From positions 1 to 64,000 of the forward strand of contig CAYTBG010000001.1 of the NCBI GenBank assembly GCA_964435925.1: a DNA stretch of 64,000 nt. Reading direction: 5' to 3'. Positions within the stretch are counted from its first letter, which is position 1. Each line of letters opens with the position of its first letter. A model generated the notes under the pieces. That model was not told the DNA's origin. It saw nothing but the letters and a program-made list of their open reading frames with translations, and did no database searches. Position numbers and translations under genes: made by a program. Below, one piece after another: positions 1-8,689 of the stretch. Origin of the DNA: SOIV01 sp964435925. GTDB lineage: Bacteria; Acidobacteriota; Aminicenantia; Aminicenantales; Aminicenantaceae.

Positions 1-146
1 TCCCCTTCTTTCATATCCAGAGCTTAAATTCCATGCTAAAGGCTGTTAATTTACAGCCAAGTCTTTTTGATCCAAAATTTTTGGGGGAACTTCTGTCCAC
101 GATTCCTATTGACTTGTTTTTAGCTCATTCATATAATGAAATCAGA

Positions 147-1424
147 ATGAAAAAGAGGATCCTCATTTTTGCCTTCATACTTATCTTTCCCATGATGAAT
201 TATGCTTCTATCTTAAGAATTACTGTCGCGGCCCCTATTCATCCTATCACTTCAGAATATATTAGAGACACTATAGACAGGGCAGAAAAAGAAAATGCCA
301 GCCTGGTCATATTAGCCATAAATACCCCTGGCGGTTTGGATTCCTCGATGAGAGAGATCATCGAGAAAATCCTAAGCTCGAGAACACCTATCCTGATTTA
401 TGTTAGTCCCAGCGGAGCCCGAGCAGCTTCAGCCGGATTTTTTATCGGCATTGCCTGTGACATCTTTGTCATGGCTCCTGGAACAAACACCGGTGCGGCT
501 CATCCTGTCGGTGTAGCCATAACCGGACAGTCCATGGATAAAACTATGGAAGAAAAGGTCACCCATGACGCCGCCTCTTATATAAAGACGCTTGCTGAAA
601 AAAGGGGGAGAAACACTAAGCTGGCTGAGGACGCTGTCAGAAAAAGCTTGTCTTATACCGAAAAAGAAGCCTTTGAGGGGAAATTGATCGATTTAATAGC
701 CGCAAGTGAACGGGAAATAATCGAACATTTCGATGGGAAACGCATCAAGAGATTCGACGGAGAAGAATTATTACTTGAGCTCAAAGGTGAAGAAATAATT
801 GATATCCCTATGTCGGCCAGACAGAAATTTCTTATCACTATTTCCAACCCCAACCTGGCTTATCTTCTCCTCATGTTAGGTTTACTCGGCCTTTATTTTG
901 AATTCTCAAACCCGGGTTCTATCTTACCCGGTGTATTGGGTGGGATCTTCCTTCTATTAGCCATCTTTTCTTTCCAGATTTTACCGATTAATTATGTTGG
1001 TCTGATATTGATTTTATTAGCAATAGGATTATTCATCCTTGAGATTAAGGTCCAGAGTTATGGAATTTTATCTATAGGAGGAATCATAGCTATGATTATA
1101 GGCTCGATTATGCTCGTACCTGCTCCTATTCCAGAATTACGACCAAGTCTGAAATTTATCATTCCTGTGGCTATAGGCCTTTCTTCAATTTTTATCTTTC
1201 TGATCGTTATCACCGTTCGAGCTCATATGAGAAGAGTTCACACCGGCAAAGAAGGCCTTGTGGGAGAAATCGGAGTGGTTCAGAGTGATCTCAAACCAGA
1301 AGGCAAAGTTTTTGTCCATGGCGAATTATGGAACGCAGAAGCTTCTGAGGAAATTCCCAAGGGCACCAAGGTTAAAGTCCTTGAAGTCATGAATAACTTG
1401 GTGTTAAAGGTCACCAAATCCTAA
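147..1424 (+). CDS. nfeD: NfeD-family membrane serine protease (ClpP-class, stomatin partner)
   Basis: A 425-residue membrane protease of the NfeD/1510-N family, which cleaves hydrophobic stretches of membrane proteins and works with stomatin-like proteins. The start at 147 opens a clear signal peptide (MKKRILIFAFILIF); an in-frame ATG at 33 would add 38 residues lacking signal character. The ClpP/crotonase-like domain shows the oxyanion motif NTPGG near residue 59 and the nucleophile serine in GARAASAG near residue 95; the lysine partner probably lies near residues 139-147. Four to five membrane segments follow (about residues 235-370), then a C-terminal OB-fold NfeD domain from about residue 355. 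The stomatin gene 185 bases downstream is the classic family neighbour. Family and domain order are clear; the substrate is unknown. Confidence 0.9.
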   Translation: MKKRILIFAFILIFPMMNYASILRITVAAPIHPITSEYIRDTIDRAEKENASLVILAINTPGGLDSSMREIIEKILSSRTPILIYVSPSGARAASAGFFIGIACDIFVMAPGTNTGAAHPVGVAITGQSMDKTMEEKVTHDAASYIKTLAEKRGRNTKLAEDAVRKSLSYTEKEAFEGKLIDLIAASEREIIEHFDGKRIKRFDGEELLLELKGEEIIDIPMSARQKFLITISNPNLAYLLLMLGLLGLYFEFSNPGSILPGVLGGIFLLLAIFSFQILPINYVGLILILLAIGLFILEIKVQSYGILSIGGIIAMIIGSIMLVPAPIPELRPSLKFIIPVAIGLSSIFIFLIVITVRAHMRRVHTGKEGLVGEIGVVQSDLKPEGKVFVHGELWNAEASEEIPKGTKVKVLEVMNNLVLKVTKS

Positions 1425-1609
1425 AAAGGACGAGAACAATCTTGGAATTTTATTTAGCTGCAAGGAAAGGATTTAAGCTATTCAGATAAATCAGAGTCAA
1501 AGATTTATAAAGAGGCAAAACACAAAAAATTTAATTAAAGAAAATTAGCCTCGATTTTGTTAAAATTCAGCAGGCAATGAAAGCCAACTTTTAGATTAGG
1601 AGGTATGAA

Positions 1610-2386
1610 ATGTTAACATTTCCGGTTATCGTGATTGGGTTCATCGTCCTTTACTTAATGAACTCAATTAAAATTTTGAGGGAATACGAAAGAGGAGTGA
1701 TATTTCGACTTGGCCGGGTACTCAAAAACCCTAAAGGCCCAGGACTTATTTTTGTTTTTCCTCCGATCGACCGCATGGTCAGGGTAAGCCTTCGAATAAT
1801 CGTCATGGACATCCCTCCTCAAGATGTTATCACCAAGGACAATGTTTCGGTAAAAGTCAATGCTGTTGTCTACTTCCGCGTTATGGAACCCCAAAAAGCT
1901 GTGATCGAGGTCCAAGATTACCAATACGCCACTTCTCAACTTGCTCAAACAACACTCCGAAGTGTGTTAGGGGTAGTCGAACTGGATGATCTTCTCTCAG
2001 AAAGGGAAAAACTCAATGCCCAACTTCAGGAAATCATAGATAAACATACAGATCCATGGGGAATCAAGGTTCAGCTCGTAGAAATGAAACATGTTGATCT
2101 TCCAGACAATATGGTCCGGGCCATCGCCAAGCAAGCTGAAGCAGAAAGAGAGAAAAGAGCCAAAATTATTCATGCTGAGGGGGAGTTCAACGCTGCAGAT
2201 AAACTGCTTAAAGCAGCAGATATCATCTCAACTAATCCCCAGGCTCTCCAGCTCAGGTTTCTGGGCACTCTGTCAGAGATTGCAGTAGAAAAAAATTCAA
2301 CCATTCTTTTCCCCCTTCCGATTGAAATGCTGAAGGCTTTCACGTATATAAAGTCAAGGACAAAAAAAGCAGACAATGAAGAATAG
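1610..2386 (+). CDS. SPFH/stomatin-family membrane protein (slipin)
   Basis: A 258-residue stomatin-like protein. An N-terminal membrane segment (about residues 1-17) is followed by a typical slipin start of the SPFH domain (EYERGVIFRLGR, then GPGLIFVFPPIDR) and a helical, charged region around residues 165-215 rich in Ala, Glu and Lys (AKQAEAEREKRAKIIHAEGE), which in this family forms the oligomerising coiled coil. Slipins assemble into membrane rings and partner with NfeD proteases; the preceding gene is that partner. A good ribosome site (TTAGGAGGT) lies just upstream of the ATG. It overlaps the following SPOR gene by 11 bases, so the two are probably co-translated. Confidence 0.9.
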   Translation: MLTFPVIVIGFIVLYLMNSIKILREYERGVIFRLGRVLKNPKGPGLIFVFPPIDRMVRVSLRIIVMDIPPQDVITKDNVSVKVNAVVYFRVMEPQKAVIEVQDYQYATSQLAQTTLRSVLGVVELDDLLSEREKLNAQLQEIIDKHTDPWGIKVQLVEMKHVDLPDNMVRAIAKQAEAEREKRAKIIHAEGEFNAADKLLKAADIISTNPQALQLRFLGTLSEIAVEKNSTILFPLPIEMLKAFTYIKSRTKKADNEE

Positions 2387-2909
2387 GGATTATAGAGAAC
2401 TTCAACTTTCGAGTTCGCAACTTTTCTTTATTTTCTTGGCAATTCTGATCCTGGGTGTAGTCATTTTTCTCTTAGGAGTCTCAGTGGGTAAAAAGCAGGT
2501 TCAAATCATGAAAAGTGCGCAGATGACTACAAAAGAAAAGGTTGAGCCGGCTGGAGATCAAACTTCGCCGCCAGCCGAAGAGTCGAAGGAATCCATAAGC
2601 AAAGAATTAGCCTCTCTCCAAAAAACAAAGGAAGAAACTCAAAAGCAGCCCACAATGAGCGATGATAGGACGCTATTCTATGTCCAGGTCGGAGCTTTTA
2701 ACAGAAGAGAGATAGCACTTTCCTTTGCCGATGTATTCAATCAGAGAGGCTATCCCGCTATTGTCCTTGATCCTTTTCCATCAGACAGAAGAGAGATATT
2801 TCGCGTGAGAATCGGTGGATACGCAACCAGAGAAGAAGCCGAAGAAGTCAGAACTAAGTTGAAGACAGAGACCAGTAGAACGACCGATTACTTCATAATT
2901 CGAAGCTAA
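2376..2909 (+). CDS. SPOR-domain membrane protein
   Basis: A 177-residue single-pass protein: a cytoplasmic start, a membrane helix at about residues 17-40 (LFFIFLAILILGVVIFLLGV), a Lys/Glu/Pro-rich linker, then a C-terminal SPOR domain from about residue 96 (LFYVQVGAFNRREIALSFAD, then VRIGGYATREEAEEV). SPOR domains bind peptidoglycan lacking stem peptides and often localise proteins to the division septum or to cell-wall remodelling sites. It overlaps the stomatin gene by 11 bases. The domain call is firm; the exact role in division or envelope integrity is inferred. Confidence 0.85.
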   Translation: MKNRDYRELQLSSSQLFFIFLAILILGVVIFLLGVSVGKKQVQIMKSAQMTTKEKVEPAGDQTSPPAEESKESISKELASLQKTKEETQKQPTMSDDRTLFYVQVGAFNRREIALSFADVFNQRGYPAIVLDPFPSDRREIFRVRIGGYATREEAEEVRTKLKTETSRTTDYFIIRS

Positions 2910-2984
2910 ACTCCGATAGCCCTTTTATCTCTTCTTCTATCAAGAACCAGGAAAATAAAAAAAAGTCCTGTAGGTATCCATATC

Positions 2985-4541
2985 TTGAAAGTCAAATTAA
3001 GGGATGTTCTCCTAGCTGTGGCGAGCGGAGGCCTGACCGCTCTTTCTTTTCCTAAGTTTTACCTTACATTTCTGGGTTGGATTTCCCTCATCCCTCTTCT
3101 ATACATTATCTCAAAAAAAACTCCCAAGCAGTCCTTCCTTCTAGGACTTGCGGCCGGATTTTCATACTATGCCGTCCTGATCTACTGGATCCCTTTTGTC
3201 CCGGCTCACTACGGTAATCTATCCATCGGAGTTAGCCTTTTAATCTATATCATCCTTGTTCTTGTTCTGGCCCTTTTCTGGGCTTTATTCTGTCTCCTTT
3301 GGACGAAAATCTATCAGTCTTTTCCAAAATTAGCTTTTCTCCTCACACCTTTTATCTGGATATCTTTTGAATACACTCTTACTCATTTCTTAACAGGCTT
3401 TCCCTGGGGACTCCTCGGCTCAAGCCAGTATTCAAACATCTACTTCATCCAGCTTGCTTCGATCACCGGAGTTTATGGACTTTCTTTTGTGCTCGTTCTC
3501 TTCCAGTGCCTGTTTCTCTACTCCATGAAATACAAAGAAAAAGCCCCTTTTTTCATAGGCCTAGCTTTAGTGCTTCTTATCCATTTAGGCGGCTTTCTAA
3601 GCTTGAAAAAGATCCCTCACACAGAAAACTCCTTTACCGCTTCTGTCATCCAAGGAAATGTATCTTCTGATATCTACTGGGATAGGGTATCCAGCCAAGA
3701 GATCTGGGATCTCTTTAGCCAACACCTTCAACTGAGCCGACAGGCTTATGAGAAGGGATCTCGCTTTATCGTCTGGCCCGAATTCTCTGTTCCTCTCTGT
3801 TTCAGCTGTTCCGAAGATATTTATCTGGCTTTTAAGGGAAAGCTCTATCAATTTGTTCAAGGAACAAGATGCACTCTTCTCCTCGGCACAAATGAAAAAA
3901 CTGGCACCCAAGAAAATATCCAGTACCACAACGCAGCCTTATGCCTTAGTCCGGATCTCTCCATGAGTCGTTACTATAAAATGCATCTTGTCCCGTTCGG
4001 GGAATACACCCCTTATAAAAAAATCTTTTTCTTTATCGAAAAAATGACCCATGCCATCGGAGATGTCACTCCCGGGACTCAGTATTCCCTGCATCAATTC
4101 AAAAATACAGAATTTGGCTCCCCAATATGCTATGAAATCATCTTTCCTAATCTTGTGAGAAAATTTGTGAAAAAAGGGGCAAGCTTTCTGGTCACCATCA
4201 CCAATGATGGCTGGTACGGAAAAAGTGCAGCTCCTTACCAGCATTTCTCTATGGCTGTTTTAAGAGCCGTGGAAAACAGGAGATATCTTCTTCGAGCAGC
4301 CACCACAGGCATAAGCGGGATCATCGATCCCTTTGGCCGCACCCTATCCAAGTCTGAACTGATGACCCAGACGCATCTCACCGGAAACATCACTCCTTCC
4401 CAAAAACTCACCTTTTATACAAAATTCGGTGATATTCTCCCCAGGGCAAGCTTGACTTTAACGGCGATGTTTCTTATTCTGACTTTGGCGAAGAGAAAAG
4501 ATGAAAGAAAAAAGTTCCGTTTCAAAAGCAAGTCACACTGA
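2985..4541 (+). CDS. lnt: Apolipoprotein N-acyltransferase
   Basis: A 518-residue inner-membrane enzyme that adds the third acyl chain to the N-terminal cysteine of lipoproteins. Six or more hydrophobic segments fill residues 1-210, then a nitrilase-like periplasmic domain carries the expected triad: Glu266 (IVWPEFSVP), Lys332 (YKMHLVPFGEY) and Cys382 (GSPICYEIIFP), closely matching E. coli Glu267/Lys335/Cys387. A last membrane helix follows near residue 490. The start is TTG at 2985, giving a Lys-Arg-containing head just before the first helix. Its end overlaps prfB by 41 bases. The gene implies three-acyl lipoproteins and hence an outer membrane. Confidence 0.95.
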   Translation: MKVKLRDVLLAVASGGLTALSFPKFYLTFLGWISLIPLLYIISKKTPKQSFLLGLAAGFSYYAVLIYWIPFVPAHYGNLSIGVSLLIYIILVLVLALFWALFCLLWTKIYQSFPKLAFLLTPFIWISFEYTLTHFLTGFPWGLLGSSQYSNIYFIQLASITGVYGLSFVLVLFQCLFLYSMKYKEKAPFFIGLALVLLIHLGGFLSLKKIPHTENSFTASVIQGNVSSDIYWDRVSSQEIWDLFSQHLQLSRQAYEKGSRFIVWPEFSVPLCFSCSEDIYLAFKGKLYQFVQGTRCTLLLGTNEKTGTQENIQYHNAALCLSPDLSMSRYYKMHLVPFGEYTPYKKIFFFIEKMTHAIGDVTPGTQYSLHQFKNTEFGSPICYEIIFPNLVRKFVKKGASFLVTITNDGWYGKSAAPYQHFSMAVLRAVENRRYLLRAATTGISGIIDPFGRTLSKSELMTQTHLTGNITPSQKLTFYTKFGDILPRASLTLTAMFLILTLAKRKDERKKFRFKSKSH

Positions 4542-5635
4542 GCTCCTGGCAAAGATCAAAGAACAATTTTCTAAATTTGAAGAACTAAGAGGTTTTCTTT
4601 GACCTCAACCAAAAAAAGGCCAAGATCGAGGCCATAAACAAAGAGCTCTCCGCCCCCTCTACCTGGGAAAACAAAAAAAAATCCCAATCACTCCAGAAAG
4701 ACAAAAAAAAATTAGAGAAAGAGGCCGAACTTTTCTCCAGGCTCTACGGGAAAAAAGAAGAGCTTGAAGTTTTGGTGGAGCTGTCTGAGGAAGGGGAAAA
4801 TGTTGACGAAGAGATTAGGGAGAGTCTGGCTTTTTTTGAAAAAGATCTGGCAGAGGCGGAGCTCCAAATGCTTTTTATCGATGAAGATGATGCTCGAAAC
4901 GCCATACTCACCATCCACCCTGGAGCAGGAGGCACTGAATCCCAGGACTGGACTCAGATGCTTCTCAGGATGTACCTTAGATACGCCGAAAGAAAAGGCT
5001 TTAAAGTTGAAATCATTGACTCTCTTCCTGGAGAAGAAGCTGGCCTGAAAAGTGTTACGGTTCGAATAGAGGGAGATTATGCCTACGGCAATTTAAGCCA
5101 GGATTCAGGAGTCCATCGCCTCGTCAGAATATCACCTTTTGATGCCAACAAAAGACGACACACCTCCTTTGCTGCTGTCTTCGTTTATCCTGAGGTCGAT
5201 GAAGACATCGAGATTGAAATAGATCCTGAAGAACTACGCATTGATACATATCGCTCTTCGGGACGAGGGGGACAGCACGTCAATGTCACCGACTCTGCAG
5301 TAAGAATAACTCACCTTCCCACGCGCATTGTCGTTCAATGTCAGAACGAAAGGTCTCAGCACAAGAACAAAGCCAGTGCGATGAAAGTTCTAAGGGCCAG
5401 GCTTTACGAGCTGGAGAAGAAAGCAAAGCTCGAAAAGATAGAAAAATTGGAGGATGCAAAATCAGATATTGCCTGGGGAAACCAAATTAGGTCCTACGTG
5501 CTCCACCCCTACCGGATGATAAAGGACCTCCGGACAAAAGTCGAAATAGGGGATGTGGACAGGGTTCTGGACGGCGATATCGATGAATTCATCAAATCAA
5601 GCCTCCTCCTGCGAAAATCAGAATCTAAATCATAA
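4501..5635 (+). CDS. prfB: Peptide chain release factor 2, programmed +1 frameshift
   Basis: Release factor 2, which ends translation at UGA and UAA. It is encoded in two frames: 33 codons from ATG 4501 end at an in-frame TGA (4600-4602), and the protein continues in the +1 frame from 4601 to the stop at 5635, giving about 377 residues. The slip site is CTT TGA C, with an internal Shine-Dalgarno-like AGAGGT three bases before the CTT, as in E. coli prfB. Around the join the peptide reads LRGFL then DLNQKK, matching the LRGYLDYDAKK region of RF2. The catalytic GGQ is in SGRGGQHVNVTDSAV and the stop-codon-reading SPF tripeptide in VRISPFDANKRRHTSF. The gene starts inside the end of lnt. An annotation that ignores the frameshift would begin the protein too late, at about 4772. 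Confidence 0.95.
4588..4603 (+). promoter_or_regulatory. RF2 autoregulatory +1 frameshift site
   Basis: AGAGGT-TTT-CTT-TGA-C: an internal Shine-Dalgarno-like hexamer, three spacer bases, the slippery CUU codon, the UGA stop and a following C. When RF2 is scarce, ribosomes pause at UGA and slip forward one base, so full-length RF2 is made only when needed. All elements are present and the spacing equals that of the E. coli site. Confidence 0.93.
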
Positions 5636-5644
5636 GGAATTATC

Positions 5645-5803
5645 TTGTAGGAGCTTGACTCATCAAACCCACCTTTTATTAATATATTGATATATGGATT
5701 CGACTTATATTGTAGGGGCTTGATTCATCAAGCCCACCTTTAAAATTTTATAAATAACCTGATCTTATAAATAAATTGCGGGAGTTCGGTTCATCAAACC
5801 TGA
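5645..5803. repeat. Three copies of a palindromic intergenic repeat (family P1)
   Basis: The gap between convergent prfB and mazG holds three copies of a short palindrome, consensus TGTAGGGGCTTGAT-TC-ATCAAGCCCACCTTT, at 5645-5677, 5711-5741 and (degenerate) 5776-5803. The stem GGGCTTGAT/ATCAAGCCC is exact in the second copy. Each could form a 9-bp hairpin followed by a T-run and so could act as a transcription terminator in either direction. Relatives occur at 40961-41295 and 55324-55430. Confidence 0.8.
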
Positions 5804-5822
5804 GAGAAAAGGGACGAACGGA

Positions 5823-6611
5823 TTATTTGATCTTACCCTTGGATTCTTCCCATATCCTGTCCATCTCTCCCAAGGTAACTTCGCCAAGCTCTTTTCCTTC
5901 CTCGTCCAATTTCTTCTCTATGAATTTAAATCTTTTTATAAATTTTTTATTGGCCTGTCTTAGAGCAATCTCCGGATTTATCCCTAGAAGGCGGGAGACA
6001 TTGGCCATCGAAAAGAAAACATCTCCTATTTCACGGAATATTTCATCCTCTTTTTTCTCTTCTAAGGCCTTTTCTAACTCAGATATCTCTTCCTTTGCCT
6101 TTTTAAGGGCATCTAAAGGCTGACTCCAGTCAAATCCATAAGACGAAGCGCGGTTTCCGATTTGGAATGCTTCAATAAGGGAAGGAGAACATTTAGCCAA
6201 TCCATCCAAAATTGATTGTCTTGCTTTCTCTTCTTTTTTCTGTCGATACCACTCATCGATAACTTTCTTTGAAGTCCTGATGCGCTTTTGAGCAAATATA
6301 TGGGGGTGTCGACGGATCATTTTCTGGTTGATTCCTTCCAAAACATCAGAAATTGAAAATTTTTCTTTTTCTTTGAAAATGCGGGCTAAAAAAACAACCT
6401 CCATGAGAACATCCCCCAATTCCTCGGCCAATGACCTGGGGTCACCAGTACTGATTGCATCTACAGCCTCGTAGACTTCTTCTAAAAAATAATTGGCAAT
6501 AGATTTTTCATCCTGTTCCCTATCCCAGGGACATCCTTTTTCACTCCTGAGATTGTCCAGGATCTCGACCAATTGCTCAAATTTTTTTCCTGCATTCTTA
6601 GTATCTCTCAT
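5823..6611 (-). CDS. mazG: Nucleoside triphosphate pyrophosphohydrolase MazG
   Basis: A 262-residue house-cleaning NTP pyrophosphatase that converts (d)NTPs to NMPs plus pyrophosphate. It has two MazG halves. The N-terminal one carries the metal-binding pattern EEVYEAVDAI then EELGDVLMEVVF, and the start region contains CPWDREQ, typical of the family. The second half has EISELEKALEE and EIGDVFFSMANV. The chosen ATG at 6611 follows GGGGAAGAG and gives the family's usual length (E. coli 263); an ATG at 6662 would add 17 residues unlike MazG. It stands alone on the minus strand, convergent with prfB. Confidence 0.92.
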   Translation of the reverse strand: MRDTKNAGKKFEQLVEILDNLRSEKGCPWDREQDEKSIANYFLEEVYEAVDAISTGDPRSLAEELGDVLMEVVFLARIFKEKEKFSISDVLEGINQKMIRRHPHIFAQKRIRTSKKVIDEWYRQKKEEKARQSILDGLAKCSPSLIEAFQIGNRASSYGFDWSQPLDALKKAKEEISELEKALEEKKEDEIFREIGDVFFSMANVSRLLGINPEIALRQANKKFIKRFKFIEKKLDEEGKELGEVTLGEMDRIWEESKGKIK

Positions 6612-6741
6612 TTCTCTTCCCCATTGAATTATTCCATGGAATATCATAGAATTATATACCAATTCATTAAAAATATTTTAAACCAGAAAAAATTTCAATC
6701 CCACAAGTTTCTGAATAATTTTTTTAAAGATAGAGGAAAAA

Positions 6742-7068
6742 ATGCCAGAAAAAGAAAAAAGCAAAAAGAAACAAACAAAAAAGAAAAAACCTGAGGAGAC
6801 ACAAGGAATCATTCCTCCTCTTGATTTCAGCTCGCTCGTTCTTCCTTTTTACACTCAGGCTGTAATAAAGCTGGGCCTGGCCAAAGATCCCTTAACCAAC
6901 AAAGAAGAAAAAAACCTGGAATTGGCCAAGAGATCGATTGATTTACTCGAGCTTCTGAAAAAGACGACAAAAGGAAATCTCAAGCCTGAAGAGGAAAAAT
7001 TCTTAGACGCTTGTCTTTACCAGCTCAGGACGGCCTACATGGAGAAATTAGATATAATCAAGTTGTAA
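6742..7068 (+). CDS. DUF1844 family protein
   Basis: A 108-residue protein with a very Lys-rich N-terminus (about residues 2-20), then a DUF1844 core (DFSSLVLPFYTQAVIKLGLA, followed by AKRSIDLLELLKKTTKGNL and EEEKFLDACLYQLRTAYM). The helical core is well conserved across Acidobacteriota, Planctomycetota and deltaproteobacteria, but its function is not known. It sits 4 bases before ribF and is probably co-transcribed with it. Confidence 0.8.
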   Translation: MPEKEKSKKKQTKKKKPEETQGIIPPLDFSSLVLPFYTQAVIKLGLAKDPLTNKEEKNLELAKRSIDLLELLKKTTKGNLKPEEEKFLDACLYQLRTAYMEKLDIIKL

Positions 7069-7072
7069 TCTC

Positions 7073-7996
7073 ATGCAAGTTATAAAAGGCTTTGAAAAAT
7101 ACTTACCCTTTTCCAGCGAATCAATTTTGGCCATAGGAAATTTTGATGGCATTCATTTAGGACATCAAAAAATTCTGCAACTACTTGAAGAAAAAGCCAA
7201 AAATCATGCTCTCCCCTCCCTGGTCCTGACATTTTCTCCCCATCCAGAAAAAATTCTGGGAGGGAAAATAATAAAAATGATTCAAACACTCGATCAGAGA
7301 GTGAGAGAGATAAAAAAAATTGGTATTAAGGCTGTTTTAATCGTGCCTTTCGATGAGAAATTTTCAAGCCTTTCCGGTCAGGATTTTATACAAAAGATCG
7401 TTGTAAATACCCTTAAAGCAAAGGTAGTTATTGTCGGAGAAAATTTTCGCTTTGGAAAAAATCGTGAAGGAGATATTTCACTTCTCCAACAATCGGCTTC
7501 AAGATTCAACTTTCAGGTTTATTCAATCCCTCCAGTAGTCAAGGATAGGATGACTGTAAGCAGCAGTCTTATCCGAAGCTCTCTCCTGGATGGAAAGATA
7601 GAACTTGCTAATGACTTGCTGGGAAAACTTTATGAAATAGAGGGCAAAGTGATAAAGGGCAAATCCCGAGGAAAAACTCTTGGTTTTCCGACTGCCAACA
7701 TTGAGGCAGAAAATGAAATCGTCCCTCCCGGGGTCTTTATTACAACTGCCTGGATAGATTCTAAATCATTTCCGTCTCTGACCAACGTAGGAAATCGCCC
7801 TACATTTAACCAACAAGAAACAATTATCGAATCCTTTATCATAAACTTGAACAAGAATCTTTATGGAGAGAAAATAAGAGTCAATTTTATAAAAAAGATA
7901 AGGAATGAAATGAAATTCAAAACTCCAGATGACCTCTCCCAGCAGATTAAGAAAGATCTTGAAAAGGCGAAAGATTATTTCAGCTTAAAGAGCTAG
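7073..7996 (+). CDS. ribF: Bifunctional riboflavin kinase/FAD synthetase
   Basis: A 307-residue enzyme that phosphorylates riboflavin to FMN and adenylylates FMN to FAD. The N-terminal FAD synthetase half shows GNFDGIHLGHQKIL (nucleotidyltransferase HxGH motif) near residue 23 and SSSLIRSSL near residue 163. The C-terminal kinase half shows GKSRGKTLGFPTANI near residue 196 and NVGNRPTF near residue 240. The length is typical. The product fits a cell that, judging by the later redox cluster, makes many flavoproteins. It follows the DUF1844 gene by 4 bases. Confidence 0.95.
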   Translation: MQVIKGFEKYLPFSSESILAIGNFDGIHLGHQKILQLLEEKAKNHALPSLVLTFSPHPEKILGGKIIKMIQTLDQRVREIKKIGIKAVLIVPFDEKFSSLSGQDFIQKIVVNTLKAKVVIVGENFRFGKNREGDISLLQQSASRFNFQVYSIPPVVKDRMTVSSSLIRSSLLDGKIELANDLLGKLYEIEGKVIKGKSRGKTLGFPTANIEAENEIVPPGVFITTAWIDSKSFPSLTNVGNRPTFNQQETIIESFIINLNKNLYGEKIRVNFIKKIRNEMKFKTPDDLSQQIKKDLEKAKDYFSLKS

Positions 7997-8034
7997 ATCA
8001 TGTTCCCCCTATTCCCCGCATATATCCTTGACTT

Positions 8035-8079
8035 TTTCCCTAATATATTGCATTTTCTTAGGGAAAGAATGAATTTTTT
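8035..8079 (+). promoter_or_regulatory. Hairpin with T-run upstream of pyrR (possible attenuator or terminator)
   Basis: TTTCCCTAA (8035-8043) pairs with TTAGGGAAA (8058-8066) across a 14-base loop, and a run of six T follows at 8074-8079. It lies in the 128-base gap between ribF and pyrR, so it may end the ribF transcript or serve as the attenuator that PyrR controls. I do not see a convincing PyrR-binding loop, so the regulatory reading is only a suggestion. Confidence 0.35.
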
Positions 8080-8124
8080 CTCAAAAAAGGAACAAAACCT
8101 TCCCCTTAAATCAGGAGTCATTTT

Positions 8125-8679
8125 ATGGTAGAAAAAATTAAAGCTAGGGTAATGGATTCCCACAAGATTAACAGAGCCATCCAGCGAATGACTACAGAGA
8201 TAATTGAACGCAACCGCAACCTAAAAAATCTGGTTATAGTCGGAATAAGGACAAGAGGGATCTATCTGGGAAAGAGAATATCAAAATTGATTAACGAACT
8301 AGAAAAGAAAAATATTCCCGTAGGGGTTTTGGACATAACTCTTTATCGAGATGATTTCTCAGAATCGGAAGCCCAGCATATGGTCAAAAAGACAGAAATA
8401 AATTTTTCTGTAGCTAAAAAAGATGTTCTCCTTGTGGATGACGTTCTCTTTACCGGGAGAACAATCCGAGCTGCCATGGACAGCCTGATCGACCTGGGGC
8501 GACCCAAGACAATTCAGCTTCTAGTCCTCATCGACCGCGGTCATCGTGAGCTGCCTATCAGAGCTGATTACGTAGGGAAGTTTCTTCCAACCTCTAAACG
8601 AGAGGTTGTCCAAGTCCAGCTCAAAGAAATCGACAAAATCGATGAGGTCCTTATCACAGAGCCACCTGGAATAAAATAG
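8125..8679 (+). CDS. pyrR: PyrR bifunctional pyrimidine regulator/uracil phosphoribosyltransferase
   Basis: A 184-residue PyrR protein. In this family it binds pyr mRNA to promote attenuation when UMP is high, and it has weak uracil phosphoribosyltransferase activity. The N-terminus (MDSHKINRAIQRMTTEIIERN) and VGIRTRGIYLGKRI are typical, and the PRPP-binding loop reads VLLVDDVLFTGRTIRAA near residues 98-114. It heads pyrR-pyrB-pyrC; pyrB begins 10 bases after its stop. It probably regulates this operon itself. Confidence 0.93.
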   Translation: MVEKIKARVMDSHKINRAIQRMTTEIIERNRNLKNLVIVGIRTRGIYLGKRISKLINELEKKNIPVGVLDITLYRDDFSESEAQHMVKKTEINFSVAKKDVLLVDDVLFTGRTIRAAMDSLIDLGRPKTIQLLVLIDRGHRELPIRADYVGKFLPTSKREVVQVQLKEIDKIDEVLITEPPGIK

Positions 8680-8689
8680 GATAAGGTAA

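Noticed and set aside
4772..5635. A shorter prfB starting at 4772
   Set aside because: It would lose the N-terminal domain; the +1 frame continues in register back to 4601 and joins the upstream ATG frame at a standard RF2 frameshift site.
5776..6123. Plus-strand ORF overlapping mazG
   Set aside because: It runs antisense to mazG, starts inside a P1 repeat and has no family resemblance; mazG is clearly the real gene.
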